A stretch of 64,000 nt of DNA, from the NCBI RefSeq assembly GCF_040807025.1, contig NC_090952.1:14505068-14569067 (forward strand), in the 5' to 3' direction. How positions within the stretch are numbered: the first letter of the stretch is position 1; each line of letters opens with the position of its first letter. The notes beneath the pieces were generated by a model. The model was not told the DNA's origin. It saw only the letters and a program-made list of their open reading frames with translations, and searched no databases. This document shows positions 44,411 to 56,967 of the stretch, piece after piece. The stretch is from Struthio camelus (lineage: Eukaryota; Chordata; Aves; Struthioniformes; Struthionidae). The position numbers and the translations under genes are program-made.

Positions 44411-44690
44411 GTTGTGCCGCGGCGGCTCGGTGCGGGAGACCCAGGCCCGGCGCCTCCTCCCTTCCCTTTCTCTCGCTCTCGGCGCAGGAGGGGGAAGAGG
44501 AGGAGGTGGATGTGTGCCGGGGAGGGGGAGGGGAGGGGGAACCTCAGTTCACGCCGTGCCCGAGGGGGGTGGGGCCGCGCGAGGGGCGGAGGGCGAGGCT
44601 GCCGGCGAGCGGCTGGGGGGGACGCCGCGGGGACGCTCCTCGCCTCCGCTCCGCGCCCGCGCCCGCCCGGAAATGAAAGCGAAACGGTCA
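44411..44690 (-). other. FMR1: FMR1 5'UTR with CCT-rich tract instead of CGG repeat
   Basis: About 280 nt between the inferred start site and the ATG. On the mRNA strand it carries C/T-rich runs: CCCCTC-type repeats at about 44519-44541 and CCTCCTCCTC-type at about 44483-44508. There is no CGG array, only CCGCCGCGG next to the ATG. A CCT 5'UTR repeat has been described for chicken FMR1, which fits an avian source. The plus strand across the tract is G-run rich. Confidence 0.8.
44667..44690 (-). promoter_or_regulatory. FMR1: FMR1 start-site block with ETS/IRF-like element
   Basis: The plus strand reads CCGGAAATGAAAGCGAAACG, a GGAA core followed by GAAANNGAAAC. The human promoter, from memory, has CCGGAAGTGAAACCGAAACG at its pyrimidine-rich initiator region. 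The block therefore probably marks the avian transcription start. The start position is inferred. Confidence 0.65.
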
Positions 44691-44744
44691 CCGCCGGGCG
44701 GCGCGGGGGGCGGGGGGGGGAGCCTGGGGGCGCCCGCTCCGAAT

Positions 44745-44772
44745 GTAAACAGTAACCCTGCGTCACGTGACG
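44745..44772 (-). promoter_or_regulatory. FMR1: FMR1 proximal promoter: E-box palindrome and GTTTAC motif
   Basis: A perfect 12-bp palindrome CGTCACGTGACG (44761-44772) combines a USF-type CACGTG with TGACG half-sites. GTTTAC follows at 44745-44750, read on the minus strand. The same order, CACGTGACG then GTTTACA, occurs upstream of the human start site as I remember it. Confidence 0.7.
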
Positions 44773-44773
44773 G

Positions 44774-44790
44774 GCCCGGGCGGGGCGGGC
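44774..44790 (+). promoter_or_regulatory. GC box (Sp1-type) in the FMR1 promoter
   Basis: GGGCGGGGC lies directly next to the E-box palindrome, matching the classical Sp1 site. Confidence 0.5.
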
Positions 44791-44856
44791 AACTGGCTGC
44801 AGCCCGCGCGCCCCGCTCGCGGACCGCCTAACGGCCAGGCCGCGCGCGCGCCGGCT

Positions 44857-44885
44857 CGACCCGACCCGACCCGACCCGACCCGTC
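44857..44885 (-). repeat. (GGGTC)n pentanucleotide repeat
   Basis: The plus strand reads CGACC repeated about five times. On the minus strand this is GGGTC repeats, four or more G3 runs with 2-nt loops. It lies about 170-200 bp upstream of the inferred FMR1 start. Confidence 0.85.
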
Positions 44886-45008
44886 CCGCGCCCCGCCGCG
44901 CCCCTCCCGCGCGCAGCCGCAACGGCGAGGGGGCAACCTAACCCGGCAGTTGCGAGTCACATCCCGCCTCCCCCTTGCCCTGGCGCGCCTGACTGACGGC
45001 CCCGTCGG

Positions 45009-45047
45009 CCAATGATACTGCGCCCTGGACATCGCGTCCCAGCCAAT
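45009..45047 (+). promoter_or_regulatory. Paired CCAAT boxes (NF-Y type)
   Basis: GGCCAATGA (CCAAT at 45009-45013) and AGCCAATCAG (45043-45047) lie in the same plus orientation, 34 bp apart, about three helical turns. They are about 320-350 bp upstream of the FMR1 start and point away from the gene. Confidence 0.55.
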
Positions 45048-48000
45048 CAGAAGCGGGTGGGAGCGCGCGGCCCGTTTTGCGAGGCCCTTATGACTGGGGG
45101 GGGGGGGGGAAGCTGGGGCAGAACCGTTGGTTCAAAGCGGCTCCCGGCGGCTGGGGGGGAGTGCTGTGAGGAGAGAGGCGGGAGGAGGAGCGCGGCTAGG
45201 CCTGGGGGGCGATGGGGCCTCCTGAGTGGAGGAAGGGGGGCTGCATAGGGGCTCTTGGGAGCGATGCCGTTGTGGGGCCTGCAGGGGGGGAGTGAGGGTG
45301 GTGGAGCTGAGGGTGTGGGGGCAGCCGGGGATGGGTGAAGGGGAGGAGAGAGCCTGTGGGGCCAGGGCTCGAGTCCCATGGGTGCTCTGCGGGAGATGGC
45401 CGCCAAGGCAGGCAGAGGTAGGCGAGGCTGTAAACTGGCCTGTGGGTCACCTCTGCTCCCCTTACAAGTAGCCTCTGTTGTAATACTCCTGGTACTACAC
45501 TCTTGATTACACACTGAGGACTAAAATCTGAACCTTTGTGACATGTGTTGTAATACAAATACTGTGCTTCCCAATGGTCTGACTTGGGGGTATGCTGAAG
45601 ACCTACATGCCTCATAGAGGTGTACTGTAAAGAGACCAGTAGGCTTGGAAAGTTTCTGTGCTATTCACTCTACTTCACCCTGGGAGAGTTAAGCTTTGTT
45701 CAACAAACTCTCAGTTTGCAAAAAAACAAGTCTGCTATATCATATATGCTATTAATTTATTTCTATGTAAAGACTTACTGCATTTTTGCATGTTGAAGTG
45801 GTCGCTTCCCACGGACCTTTAATCGCTTTTTAGATCTTCTGGCAGTTAGCAAAATGTAACAGTTTGCATATTCACTGTAGAACTTGATCGTTGAACAAAC
45901 TTAAAAGAACCACCGTAACTGTGATGCAGTATTCACAGTTGGAAGTGCATTGGAAGTAAGGCTGTTTGTTCGTTTTTCATTAGACCTGCACAAACATTAA
46001 CAATTCTTCTGATGTATTTTTTGTATGAGTTACAAATAATAAACAAAAATGGTTCTGCTGTTACCCACTCCACCAAAAATCACAACTGCAATATATTATC
46101 CGAGCTGTAATTTCTCTGAAAAAATGTGTGATGCTCGTGTTATGTAAGTAATGGGGTAAAATCCTGTACCTCCTGATGATTTTTCAAAACTCTTGAATCA
46201 GTAAACCTATGATTTCATACCTCCTCTTGATTTTTAGTTTCAAACCTTGCCAAATCTGTGTTTCTCTGTGTGCTGCATGGCAAGCTGTTCTGTACTCTTA
46301 CACTTATGCTAAAAAGGGTATACAATATTTCTTGCAAATTGTAATAACTTTTCATTTTTTCCCCTGTGAGGGATTTAAATTGCCTAATTCTTGCATACTC
46401 TGTGTTCACCTGCTTATTGTGATGTTTGTTGTATGCATATATAGTATTGAAGTCGAAATTCAATAGTGTGATTGCTAGGCAGTGTATCTTGAAAAGGAGT
46501 TTGATTCTCTTTTCAGCAGATTTGCATACTCTTTTCAGCAAATTCTTGAGGACAATGAAGGATCAATTCAATCTAATGACTTAGCTTGACAGCCTGCTGT
46601 GCTCATTAAAGAGGCTGTCCCAGGACTGACTTGCTTGCCGTTGGCAGAGCGTCCAGGAGAACTGAAAGAGAAGTGAAAAAAGAGGGAGCAATGACACAAG
46701 AGTTGTGTATAAATTAAAGCATCTGAGAGATCAGATCTTATGGAGTCCCCATCATGAAGAAATTTAGGTGAGACGCACCTCTTCTGTCTGACTTGTTCAT
46801 GTTAGGAGTACTTTTGTTGACAAAGAGTACTTTGTTTTAATAAGGTTGTTTTGAAGGATGATAACTCTTCTAAGCTGAACAACAAATCAGATCACAGCAG
46901 GAATTGAAAGAATGGTGATTCTCATCTCCAATGATCTGTATGGGAAAAACTGACAGCAACAAAGGAAGATTTCACTTAAGAATTACTGTAAGGACCTTGA
47001 AGTAAGTCAGATAACAAAAGAGGTAACTTTGTTCCTCTTAAGGTGTTCCTCTTAAGGCGGTGCCTTACCGCCTCCCCTCCGCCAACAATCAAGTAAAGGA
47101 TTAAAGAAATATTTATATTAAATAACCACCTCATAGTTTTGTTTAGTCTTAGGTTAAACTGGATTTGTAAAAACTCATATTAATTATAATTGCAAAGCTG
47201 AAGATTGTTCTTCTCCCAAAACTCCACTTAAATCAAATTGGTACTGTTGACTGTTGCCTTAATTTCTCATACCTTTGTAGTAGTTCAGTTTTAATTGATT
47301 ACTTTGGTGTCTAAACATTATTGCCCAAAGTATTCCCATTTTTGTTACGAGTGACAACTATAATGCTATTAGAGTTACTTTCTTCAAGTTTCGCAGCACA
47401 GCTTACTGTGATTATAGGAAAAAACACACCTACCTCACTTTTTTCCTAGGTCTTCCTGTAGATTCATTGACAATGTTATATTGATTATACTTGTTTCTCA
47501 TGTTCTTCACATATAGGAAAAGTAGAAGCCGTCTAAAGCATCAGAAAAGGAGATGTCACTGGAACCATATAAATGGTTCAGGTCAAAATAACCCAGCAAT
47601 CAGCCGAGAGAGTTGATGCCTAACTCTAAAACAAAGCTGTCTGAAGATTTTTGGCATTCATTACTGGTTGTAATTATTCTCTTGTTAATAAATTAGGTTG
47701 CTGTCATGCGGGCAGATTATTTCTAAGCAGATAGAATAGAAGGGTGTCTGATTTAGCTCTGACTTCCAGTGATGATTTCACTACTTTCCCTAAGCTAAGA
47801 ACTGCTGTGCTGTATAATCTCCCCTAATGCTTGGCTTAAATTTTCCTTGCTGTTTCTTAAATTCAACATTTTTCACTTTATTCTGACTAGTGAATGTTTT
47901 AATCCTTGCCTACTTGATGAAACAGATTGGCAGATTTTCAGAGATCTCTTTATTTTTTTCTGCTGATTGACTCTTAACCTTTCCTCTTATTTTCCAAATT

Positions 48001-51000
48001 ACTGTTTTTACTGTGTTACTTTGAACTGCCTCCAAACAATACCCCTTCTGACATGTGATGTTCACAAATTTAATAAGTTTTTATGTAGACTTAATGTAAA
48101 CTAGATCCTTTTAAATATGGCTATTTCAAAACCAGTAACATTGTAAAAATAGATCTCAGTAATTCTGTAAAAGTCTTTTCGTCTGAACAGTAAAATGTTA
48201 TTTCATTCAAATGTTAGACTTTATTTATTCTATGTAACAGTGGTATTCATTTACACTACACCGTGGCCTTGGAATTATAATTTAACTAAAATGCATTTTT
48301 AATTTCCAGAATTCTCTCATAGTTCCCAATAGTCTCAATTCACCTGTTTCTGGTCTTGGCTTTGGTCTTACAGATGCTCAGTGCTTTTATTTCCTATTCA
48401 GATATATACTACTTCGTGTTTGCAGGTTGATCTACTAGCTGGAAAGTATTTCAGGCGCACTGCATTTGGAATACCTGTTTTCAACATCAGAAAAATTCAA
48501 GAAAATCTTAGACTTTTATTCACTACTGCCTCCACATGAGGGCTTTCTTAAATATTTGTAGGAAATGTAAGAAAAATCTTTCCTCCTTTAGGAAAGTTGA
48601 AGTGCAGAAAACTAAGGTAAATGGCACTTCTCAGAGCATATCACAGTCGTATAGTTAACAGTGATTGTCATTCATGTCCTTACTCATCGGTGCAGGTTTA
48701 GCTACTACTGTTTCCCTAGGATTTACCTTAAGTGAACCAGTTCTTTGTCTATTTATCTTTACCATGAAATGCTGACTTTACTTAGATACATTGAAGAGTT
48801 AAGCATTTAAAATCTAGTCATCGACACTGGCCCTTCAGAACAACACCAACAATCGAGCATCAAGGGTTTGCTCTAGATATGTGAAAAACCCTTCATATAG
48901 ATCAAGGGGTAAGAACGACAGGAATGACTTGAGTATTTTCTCCAGCCAGTGCTATTTATCTTAAGGCTTGGTGAAGGATTCCAAATAAGACTTAACTCAT
49001 GAAACATTATTTTTAGAATGGTCATCTGGTAACTACCAAAGTCTCTTAAGGGCATTTTATGCCGTTCTCCTTATTTACACACTCATTTTGAGCTGCAGCT
49101 CAGTCCTTCTGAGGTTCATAGAGCTTTTAACTCAGCCTTTTAAATTCTTTTCTGCTGATTTTCCTTGTGCATCGCTTCAGACAGTAATCTCTCCAGGATG
49201 AGTCCTTTCCCCTTACAGAATGTGATACGGGTGACACTCAGACTTCGCCTGAAATTCATTCCTGTATTTCCATGTAAGCCAGACCGTCGCAATATATGTT
49301 TCTTATTTCTGAAACCATATAGGACACTGGGAAAAAATAATTTGTGTATGTTTGAGATACATAGGGTTGTGAGTTATTTCAGTGAGACCAAATGGTTCAG
49401 TCTGTTGTCCTCTCAGTCTGCAGCTGTAACTAGATGTTTCAAAGGTTGTTGGTTTAAAGTGTAGTCTCTGTAAAGTGCCTGTACCTGTAATGTTACAGTC
49501 AATAGGTGAGCAATTGGAAGAAGCCGTTATAATCAATGGAGATATAAAGATGCAAAACTTCTTAGACATGGTTGCTTTATGATTAATCAATAATAGCTGA
49601 AGGTTGAGTGTTACCAAAGTATTGCAGTTTTATTAGCCTATCCTTAACTGAACTAACACCCAGAAATGACACATGTCCAAATGAGGGTGTAGAACAGCAG
49701 GTAGTCCCAGAATTTGTAAAAAGAAGCTGAACTAAAACAGACAAGATTTGTGTTACCATATGTATACAAGGAATCAGATTATGCTGAGTTCATTCAGTTC
49801 TTTACACATGCAATGTGAACTTTATGTGGAAATCCTGACAAAATTCTATAAAAGGTAGTGTTCATGTGGAAAAGTAGTAAAAGCATAATCATTAAAAAAG
49901 ACAAATGTTGTGAAAATTAACAAATAGAATGAAAAATCCTTCCTCACGTTTCCTTCTTTCTTTATCAGTCATTGTTCCACCCCTTCCTTATACAAATTTA
50001 ATTATAGTTATTCGTGTAGTAAATTAGGAATAGATATGCATCCAAGGCTCATTTTGCCGCAGATTCTACTATAGTTTAGATATATCTTTCCAGTAGTGGT
50101 TTTCAGTTTCTAGAGTATACTATATCTTCCTGACCTGAATACGTAAGGACACCTGAGGGATTTAAGCCTACTTTGCACCTGCAGTTCAAAAGCTTCCCAG
50201 TTTCAGGAAGACGAGTCGAAGAAGTAAATACTAGAATGTAAGCTTCAGAAGGTTATTAAATTCAGTAATTTATGAAAATATGATCTTCTACAATACATAT
50301 TTTGAAAAGGCTGCATATAAACGATCAAGTTCTAGCTCAGTTGTCATCCAAAAAACAACTGTCATGCTATTCAGTTCAGCTGTGAAATAATTGTCTAAGT
50401 GGGTGATCTCCTTATTTGCTTCATATTATGTTTTCTGTTAGAATAATGGGTTTTATTTAAAATTTATAGTAGTTTCTGTATTCTTCTAGAACAATTTCTG
50501 TATATCCTGTTGTTGGTTCACAACTGTCAGTAACATTTTCTTTTTTCTTTTTTAAAATTAATGGTGAGTATGGAAGCATGCATACAGAGTTTTGCTGTTT
50601 AATGATTTGGTTTCATCTCCCGTTCATGAGTCTCTATCTATTCCTCTTGTAACCCTACAAATACATTTATTAGTGCATTAAGCCCACATGTTATGTCTTC
50701 TGCAGAAGTATATCAGGGCTATACACAGTCCATGTTCATAGGCAACACTCGCATTCGTATGTAAAACTGCAGATGTAAATTCTTCAGCTTTTTTTTTTAT
50801 TAATCATTAATCAAACAGTATTTGAATGAAAGTGAACGGATTCCCTGCATTATACAGGTCTTGCAACTGAATGGATGAATACAGTAAAAATTACTAGTAA
50901 ACATGGAGTATAGCTGCTTATAATGTAATTCAAGATAAATGTTCTTCTCTTTTCATGGTGTGGGACAGCATTCATAACTGTAAACATACGGATGCTTCTC

Positions 51001-54000
51001 TGCAACATGTATGATGGATAGCTGTGTGTGGATAGTGTATGCTAATCTGTATACTAGTCCTCGTTTCAGCAAACTGAACTATAGTAAGAACGTGCAGCAC
51101 TTACGTAATTCTTTATGTCTCTAGAAACACTACAAACCTTAATTAATCTCTGATCCCCATGAATTAGGCATTAATGTTGCCATTCAGAAAAGAGAGGATT
51201 GATGCATTAAAAGTTAACTCACCAAGAATAACTTTGGTTCATAGAATTAAGAATCCTATCCAAAGGTTCTGGAGCCAAAATGGCAGAGATTTATTTCACC
51301 ATCTTGGGAGTAACATGAATTTCAGTGTCTGTAAAGGGAATCTTAGCTAACTACTCAGAGGAAGAGGCCTACATGCTAGGCATGTACATTTAGTTAGACA
51401 AATTCCACATTACAAGTCTTTTTGAAGTTTTTGGCCAGCTCCTGTATACATACTAAGGGGCAGTATTCATTAACAACAGTTCCAAAGATGGAACTCATGA
51501 GCTTATATGGTCTAAATTTCTATGCAATCTTGTACATGAAGTTATTCATACAATAAATAGGGATTACCTGTGTATTTCGCATTTAATTCTATAATACAGA
51601 ATGCAAGCATATTTTTCTAGTACCCATTAACCCTAGATTAAAATTCATGTAAACTGTTCTTACTCCTTGACCCCAAACCATCCCAGATAAGTAAAGCAAT
51701 CAAAGAAAAAGTAATTGCAGTAACCAATTTCTGACCATGCCATTTACCCCTTTCAAAAAAATTGAAATGCTGGAGTACCTAATTTCTCAACAAACGACTT
51801 AGAGTTCTTATTCTTGTTACAAGATGCTAATTTTTCAGATGGTTTTAGTAAAGAAAAAAGGGGGACATTTATTTAGAACACCACTATTACAATAAACTGT
51901 TACACTTTCATTTTACACTGAAATAAATATTACAGCTAATTAGAATTATTATGTCCTGCAGTATGATTTTGTTTTGGAGAATGAATATATGGGAACTTCT
52001 TCATTACACTCATATCTGTTCTTGCAGGTTTTTAGAATCGTTGCAATTGATTTCACTGTGATTGAAAGTTAGTGGGGTTTGCCGATTTTACTTTTCCTAA
52101 CATGGCAGAATGTTTCTTTGTATAAGAATTGAAATAAAAAAAGTATTCTCATGGATTTCATTGTGATTATTTTGTGTTATTTTTAGGTGATTGTTTTGTT
52201 TGATGGAATACAATTTATTTGTGAAGATGAATCTAATGCACTGCATAAAAATCAAATAGAAATACCGTGTTTATCAGAGTGAAATTTTTTGACTTTTCCA
52301 ACTAGATACCTAGAAAGATTTGGGGCTCTGTTCAGAGAATCAAGGAAAAAGTTTGTGCCCATCGTCTCTACTAACGTTCACAGTCTTGATAGAGAGTACT
52401 GGAGACCATTGTTAAAGTCTGTTCTCTGCTTCATCTAGAACAAGGAAGCACAACAAGATCTCCGGTTTCCTAAAACAGTGTATTTCTTACTGCTGTGCTA
52501 TAGAATGTTTAGGCTTCCTGTCTTTTAACACATTTAAATATGCAGGAACTAGAAAACGGGTGCTCTACCTTCAAAGTGAGAGTGCTACCATTAAGCCAGA
52601 AGAGAGGTGCTTCTATTCTTTTTAGCCCTTTGCTTATACAAATGTGCCTGGAAATAGAACTCCATTTTAGTTTTGACAGTGTGAGATCAGAGGACAGATA
52701 GGGATATCCTGGATAATCAATTCTTGTTCCCCCCAAACAATCAAAACCAGCTCTGATATAAGAATTAAATCAAGAAGGTTCCACAAAAGCTCTGCTTTCT
52801 GCATGGTCAGTTGTAGATTATCCTCCATCTTATTGTAAGTGAAAGACTACAAAAGCTTCAAAAAAATACAATGTGCCATGTGAAGAGACCAAGAGAAAGG
52901 CAAATATTTTGTTTCCCTCTTCCCCACCAAATAACTTTCCACAAACCCAAAACAAGCAACAGGAAAAAAAGATTTTTCCAGAACTGTGAAAAAAATGGAG
53001 CTTGACCAGCGTTATGTTCGAATCACATAGATTTGAAATTCATGATGCAAATATTTCACTTCCATAAATGCCCTTAAGAGTGGCAGATGTTTATAGATAA
53101 ATAAAAGTATTGCTGTTGGAATAAAATGTCCTGTGGTAAACCAATACTGAATTGAAAAGGTAGTGATTTTAGCAGGGCGTTCATTCTGTTGTGCATAAAA
53201 GCAGGATGTTTCAGTACTGAAGCTAGTACAGAGATGTATGAAGATTCATTGTTCCTGCTCTTGAACACACTGCAATTTTGACGAAGATTAATCTGGATAA
53301 AGCACGTGACTCTTCCTAGTCTGTAGCAGAACTCCCAGAGATGTCAGGCTGCAATAGGTCTATATTTCAAAGGCTCTATATGGTAATATGTTTATATGGC
53401 CTTAACATTGTTTGTATTGACTCTGGTGGTGAGTACTATGGAAGAACTATATAAAATGTCATCATCCTGACGTACTGTAATATTTAGCTCCCCGTTACAA
53501 GCACATATAACCTGAAAGTTTTTTGTTTTTCCCTTAAATTGTTACATAAACCAATGCTGTAGTCTTGTACAGTAGTAGCAGGTGAATAATGTGTGAAAAA
53601 AGTAAAGAGCAAAGGAAGCAATCAAACTGTAATAATGGTCTTTTAGTCCTGCTTTCTATTTTATTTCCAGCAATAGCTAACATTTTATCCTTTACTAGTT
53701 TCAAAAACAGTCTGATGTATCATTTGTATGCTTATACCCTGGACATGTTTGGTATAGCTATACATTTACCATCCTTTTTTTATGTGGTTTTCAAAAATCA
53801 CTTAATATTAACTTGCATTTTCTATAGTTTCACAAACTGCAGAGAATTTTTTGAAAACGGATCTGTGCCAAGTTTTCCTGAAGTCCACAAGGATTTGGAG
53901 TGCACTAGTTAAGTCTTACCACTAGAGGACCCCCAAAGACAATTTGTCTTTTAATGCACATACTATATTTCAATGGTAAAGTGAAAGGTAACGCGGAAAA

Positions 54001-54737
54001 TGAGGTACTACAACTTTGTCTTCAGAATACTGATGTATCCCATATATTTAATTATGTTTCAAGATAGCTGATATATTTCACTGTAATTTAGACACAGATA
54101 ATCTGAATGGCAAAAATAGTGACTATGGACTTGGTTAGGACTGACAATATTTCACATAAACTCAGGAGCCATAAATGAACCAAATTAAATTTTAAGAACG
54201 TATAATGCTTTCTGTTAACAATCTTTTTACTGTTAGTATATTTAAATGTTTATAAATATTATTTTTATTATTGCTAAAAATATTTCAGTTTTGAAAACTG
54301 TCCTGTAAACCATGAGCTAGATTGCTCTTTCATTACTTTCATCCACTCAGGGGAACAGTATGAAACACTTACATATGTAGTACATGCGTTGAATCCTGAA
54401 GTTCCATAGGAACCCTTGAACTAGATTATACTTACTCTGCTTTAATGGTCCTGTCCCTTCCAGCTCAGAGTTCTTTTTCATTTTCATAGACTTTCAAAGA
54501 AAATGACATGTATTGAAAGCGGGGAGTGAGGTTATGCTCTCTTAGATTATTATGAGAAGTCAACTAAATTTTCTCATTCTACAGGAAGGACTTTGGTGTG
54601 GTACTCTTTACTCTTTAAAAAGCTCCACTTCAATAATGTGTTTCTGAACTAAATCAAATGAGATTTTCAACAAAACCAGCTGACAGATGATATTAAATAG
54701 GAGGCTACTAGAGGAACATCCCCTCTAATCTGATCTC

Positions 54738-54755
54738 AAAAAAAAAAAAAAAAAA
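54738..54755 (+). repeat. A18 tract in the upstream intergenic region
   Basis: A simple poly-A run with no recognisable retrotransposed body before it. Confidence 0.8.
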
Positions 54756-56885
54756 TTGGATATAAAGGAGTGGAAACTTACTCAAAACATTTAAACTACT
54801 TTATGGCAAGTAAAAGAAAGTGTATCTTTACAGAAGAAAAATATAGGTCATAGCTTTAGAAGGATAGTCTGCTTAGCATACAGAAAATTTGAAATCAGGA
54901 CACTTAGGGGAGTAAATGTGTGTGTAAAGACTAACTTCAATAACCCATTAAAATAGCCCATTGTTGAGTACAGAAGAGCTAAATCTAGCAGCATGTAATA
55001 ACTAAGGCTATTTCTTTAAATAGACAAAACTGTAACATTTTCCCATTACTTTTTAGGAAAACCAAAAAGTGCAAACACTTTATGATATCCATCAGAACGG
55101 TTCGACTATCTAGAGTTCCACAGAGAGTAAAACCTACTTTGCTACTATAAAAGAAGGCGGTATTCTCCTTGTAATGATAATCAAGCTAAATAGCAATTCA
55201 TTTTCATACATGTTACTTTGTATCAAGTTATACAATCACTGCAGCTCATGTAGCAATCTTGCATCAAAGCAAAATTGTAGGTCTGTGTTCAGCACAAGCA
55301 ACAGCAGTATTAAAATCAGTATGAATTAGTTTTACTAAAGTATGATAGAAAACATTTTCCTCAAATCTCTTAATCTGAATATTAATATTTTAATGACATA
55401 TCTTTGAGCTTAGACTGGTATTATCCAGTATTAATCAGTACTTCTGCAATAGCAAAGCACCTGAAAGACTAGCAGAAATCTTGCAGTCGTCTAGATATAT
55501 TATCATGTTAGTAGGAAGCCAAGTTCTTGTATGTGTAAATATGAGTGAAGTGTTTGACTGCATTGACTGGTCTCTCCTCTGCAACTATGGAAAGTACTAA
55601 GGAGAGGACAAGAAGAAGGGCTGCTGGACCTGTTTCAGTTCTGCTAGGATAATTTCCTTAATGAATGATAATATTATACTTGAAGGGAATTCAAACCCAG
55701 ATTTATATGGTATATTCACCAATAAGAAAATGAAAATTAACTTCACTGCAAATTTATTCATATATTTACATGTCAAAAGCCTATGTGTACAAGTTTTAAT
55801 TTTGAAAATACAGTCTGAAAACTTCCTCCATCACAATTTGAATAACAGAGTTTCAAAGCCTTGGAGACGTGGTCCTGGAGCATCCTTTATTCACAGACGG
55901 AGAATTCTAGAAATCACTTGACATGCTGCCTACATAGGGCAGTTACCTTACCCGGTATTTCCTTGTGTATGCGATACCTCTTCTTTTTGTTTGGTTCTTA
56001 CGTAACAAAAAAGAACATGTACTGACAGTAACTGTTTATGTTAATAAATAAATTGTTTCTAAAAGAGTGCAAATATTCAAATGTAAAGAACACAACTGCT
56101 CTTAAAATGCAGAAGTTTTTTTTTTTTAATGTAATGAGAAATTATTCCTTCCCCTCCCCCCAAAAGGAGCACGTGATTAAATAGATGACTTTGTGGTCTT
56201 TCAGACTGAGATTGCTTTGTTATACCAAAACTCATTTGTCACCCTACTTTATACAACATCTTCTGCTTTTGTTAAAATCATTGTCCAAACATCTCGTCCT
56301 GTAGTAAGTTAGATTAGCAAGCCACAACTTTTTAAAAATATTTGGCAGAATGCCACTGTTTTGATTTCAGACATGATTACTGATTTGCATTTTGAAGAGG
56401 TGTAATTCACTCAGTGCATCATTTTTCCTTTTGTACTTGTACAATTTTTCAGAAGAGATGGGGAAAAAAAAGTGTAAATTTATGAGTGCTCTCTAAATCT
56501 CCGGTAACAACAGACATTACTGAATGTGGGAGCTGGTGGAAGAAATATTTAAAGCATGGAAGGAAACTTATAGGTTTCAGGGAGTGAAAGATGTGCCTAT
56601 TTTTGCGGAGACTTTGTGTCTCTGCATCAGTTGCAGACAGCTGTTTGTCTCCTGACAGTGCAGGCTACTTGGCATTGCTTGTTCTGCATGCGAAATGCCA
56701 GCTTTGGTTGCTGACATGAGGAAAGTCATCACTAGGAATCACGAGCCATCTTGAGCCATCATCATGATTCATTTCATCAAAGTGCTCTGCTGCACAGTCA
56801 TCCATGAGAGTTTTGCTACTCGTTTCAGTGAGATCAAGGCTCCAAACTGTTGTCTACCACTTTGATCACCTAGATCTAAGTAAGC

Positions 56886-56967
56886 TCATAGCAGTACAAG
56901 CAGGGGGTTGGACCACATGGTTTCCAGAGGTTCCTTCCAACCTTAATTTTCCTGTGATTCTGTAATG
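56886..56967 (+). mobile_element. Short CR1 3' tail
   Basis: GCAGGGGGTTGGACCACATG, GGTTCCTTCCAACCTTAA and TGTGATTCTGTAATGG match the terminal CR1 segment including the ATTCTRTG-like end. It is 5'-truncated to about 80 bp. Confidence 0.85.
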
